DNA of 30,275 nt, from positions 1-30,275 of the forward strand of contig BBXU01001122.1 of the NCBI GenBank assembly GCA_001598975.1, in the 5' to 3' direction. The position numbers were made by a program, and so were the translations under genes. The notes under the pieces were generated by a model, which saw nothing but the letters and a program-made list of their open reading frames with translations, was not told where the DNA came from and ran no database searches. The stretch comes from Parachlorella kessleri (Eukaryota; Chlorophyta; Trebouxiophyceae; Chlorellales; Chlorellaceae). The first letter of the stretch is position 1; each line of letters starts with the position of its first letter. This document shows, piece after piece, positions 30,007 to 30,275 of this stretch.

Positions 30007-30275
30007 CTGCGAAGCACAAGCAGCCACAAGCCACGGGTGTCGGGACGCGGGCTTCTGTAGGCTTGGCCTGAGGCCTGGGTGCGTGCCTGGCCACGGCTCG
30101 GCACGCATGCCTTGCCTTGCCTTGAGGAGTGGCAAGGCCAGTGACAAAGGGCTGGTAAAGCGGACCAACCACAGGAACAGCTCCTCGGGGCAGCTTCCAA
30201 GGCTTCCCCACCGGGTGCACTGCGGATTCCTCAACACCGCCCACTCACCCGCCCACCGGCCATACCAAACATTCC

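Overview
The window is nuclear DNA from a green alga (Chlorophyta, most like the Chlamydomonadales or a relative). This is inferred from G+C-rich genes split by many short GT-AG introns with CTGCAG-type acceptors, Ser-Pro-rich wall protein sequence, a plastid-type leader, candidate TGTAA poly(A) signals and protein families typical of algae and plants. The species cannot be named from the sequence. I rebuilt gene models by hand, requiring intron phase to agree at every junction.

Layout. 3605 to beyond 1 (-): six exons of a membrane protein with a pleckstrin-homology-like start and two C-terminal membrane segments, truncated by the window. 6823-4361 (-): a two-exon Golgi-type protein fusing an O-fucosyltransferase-like domain to a second, DxD-containing glycosyltransferase domain. 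6824-9402: a 2.6 kb gene-poor gap. 9403-14501 (+): a ten-exon secreted hydroxyproline-rich (Ser-Pro) protein with a helical ectodomain and a C-terminal anchor. 18306-15407 (-): a seven-exon PAP2 lipid phosphate phosphatase with all three catalytic motifs. About 20085-19217 (-): a small probable plastid protein. 20729-22091 (+): a four-exon PUB-domain protein ending in Cys-Cys. 26857-23075 (-): a nine-exon PA-TM-RING E3 ligase / vacuolar sorting receptor. 28547-29527 (+): a single-exon type II membrane protein that looks like a glycosyltransferase. 30006-29841 (-): the last exon of an M16C presequence protease.

At least six of the nine genes act in or pass through membranes of the secretory system: two glycosyltransferases, a wall glycoprotein, a sorting receptor/ligase, a lipid phosphatase and the PH-like membrane protein. 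Algal genes are not in operons, so this is a theme and not proof of a shared pathway. The strongest novelty candidates are the double glycosyltransferase, two introns that seem to use GC instead of GT donors, reading-frame breaks in the Ser-Pro region and in the plastid leader (assembly error or real), and the Cys-Cys tail on the PUB protein. No intact mobile element, rRNA, functional tRNA or CRISPR was found.
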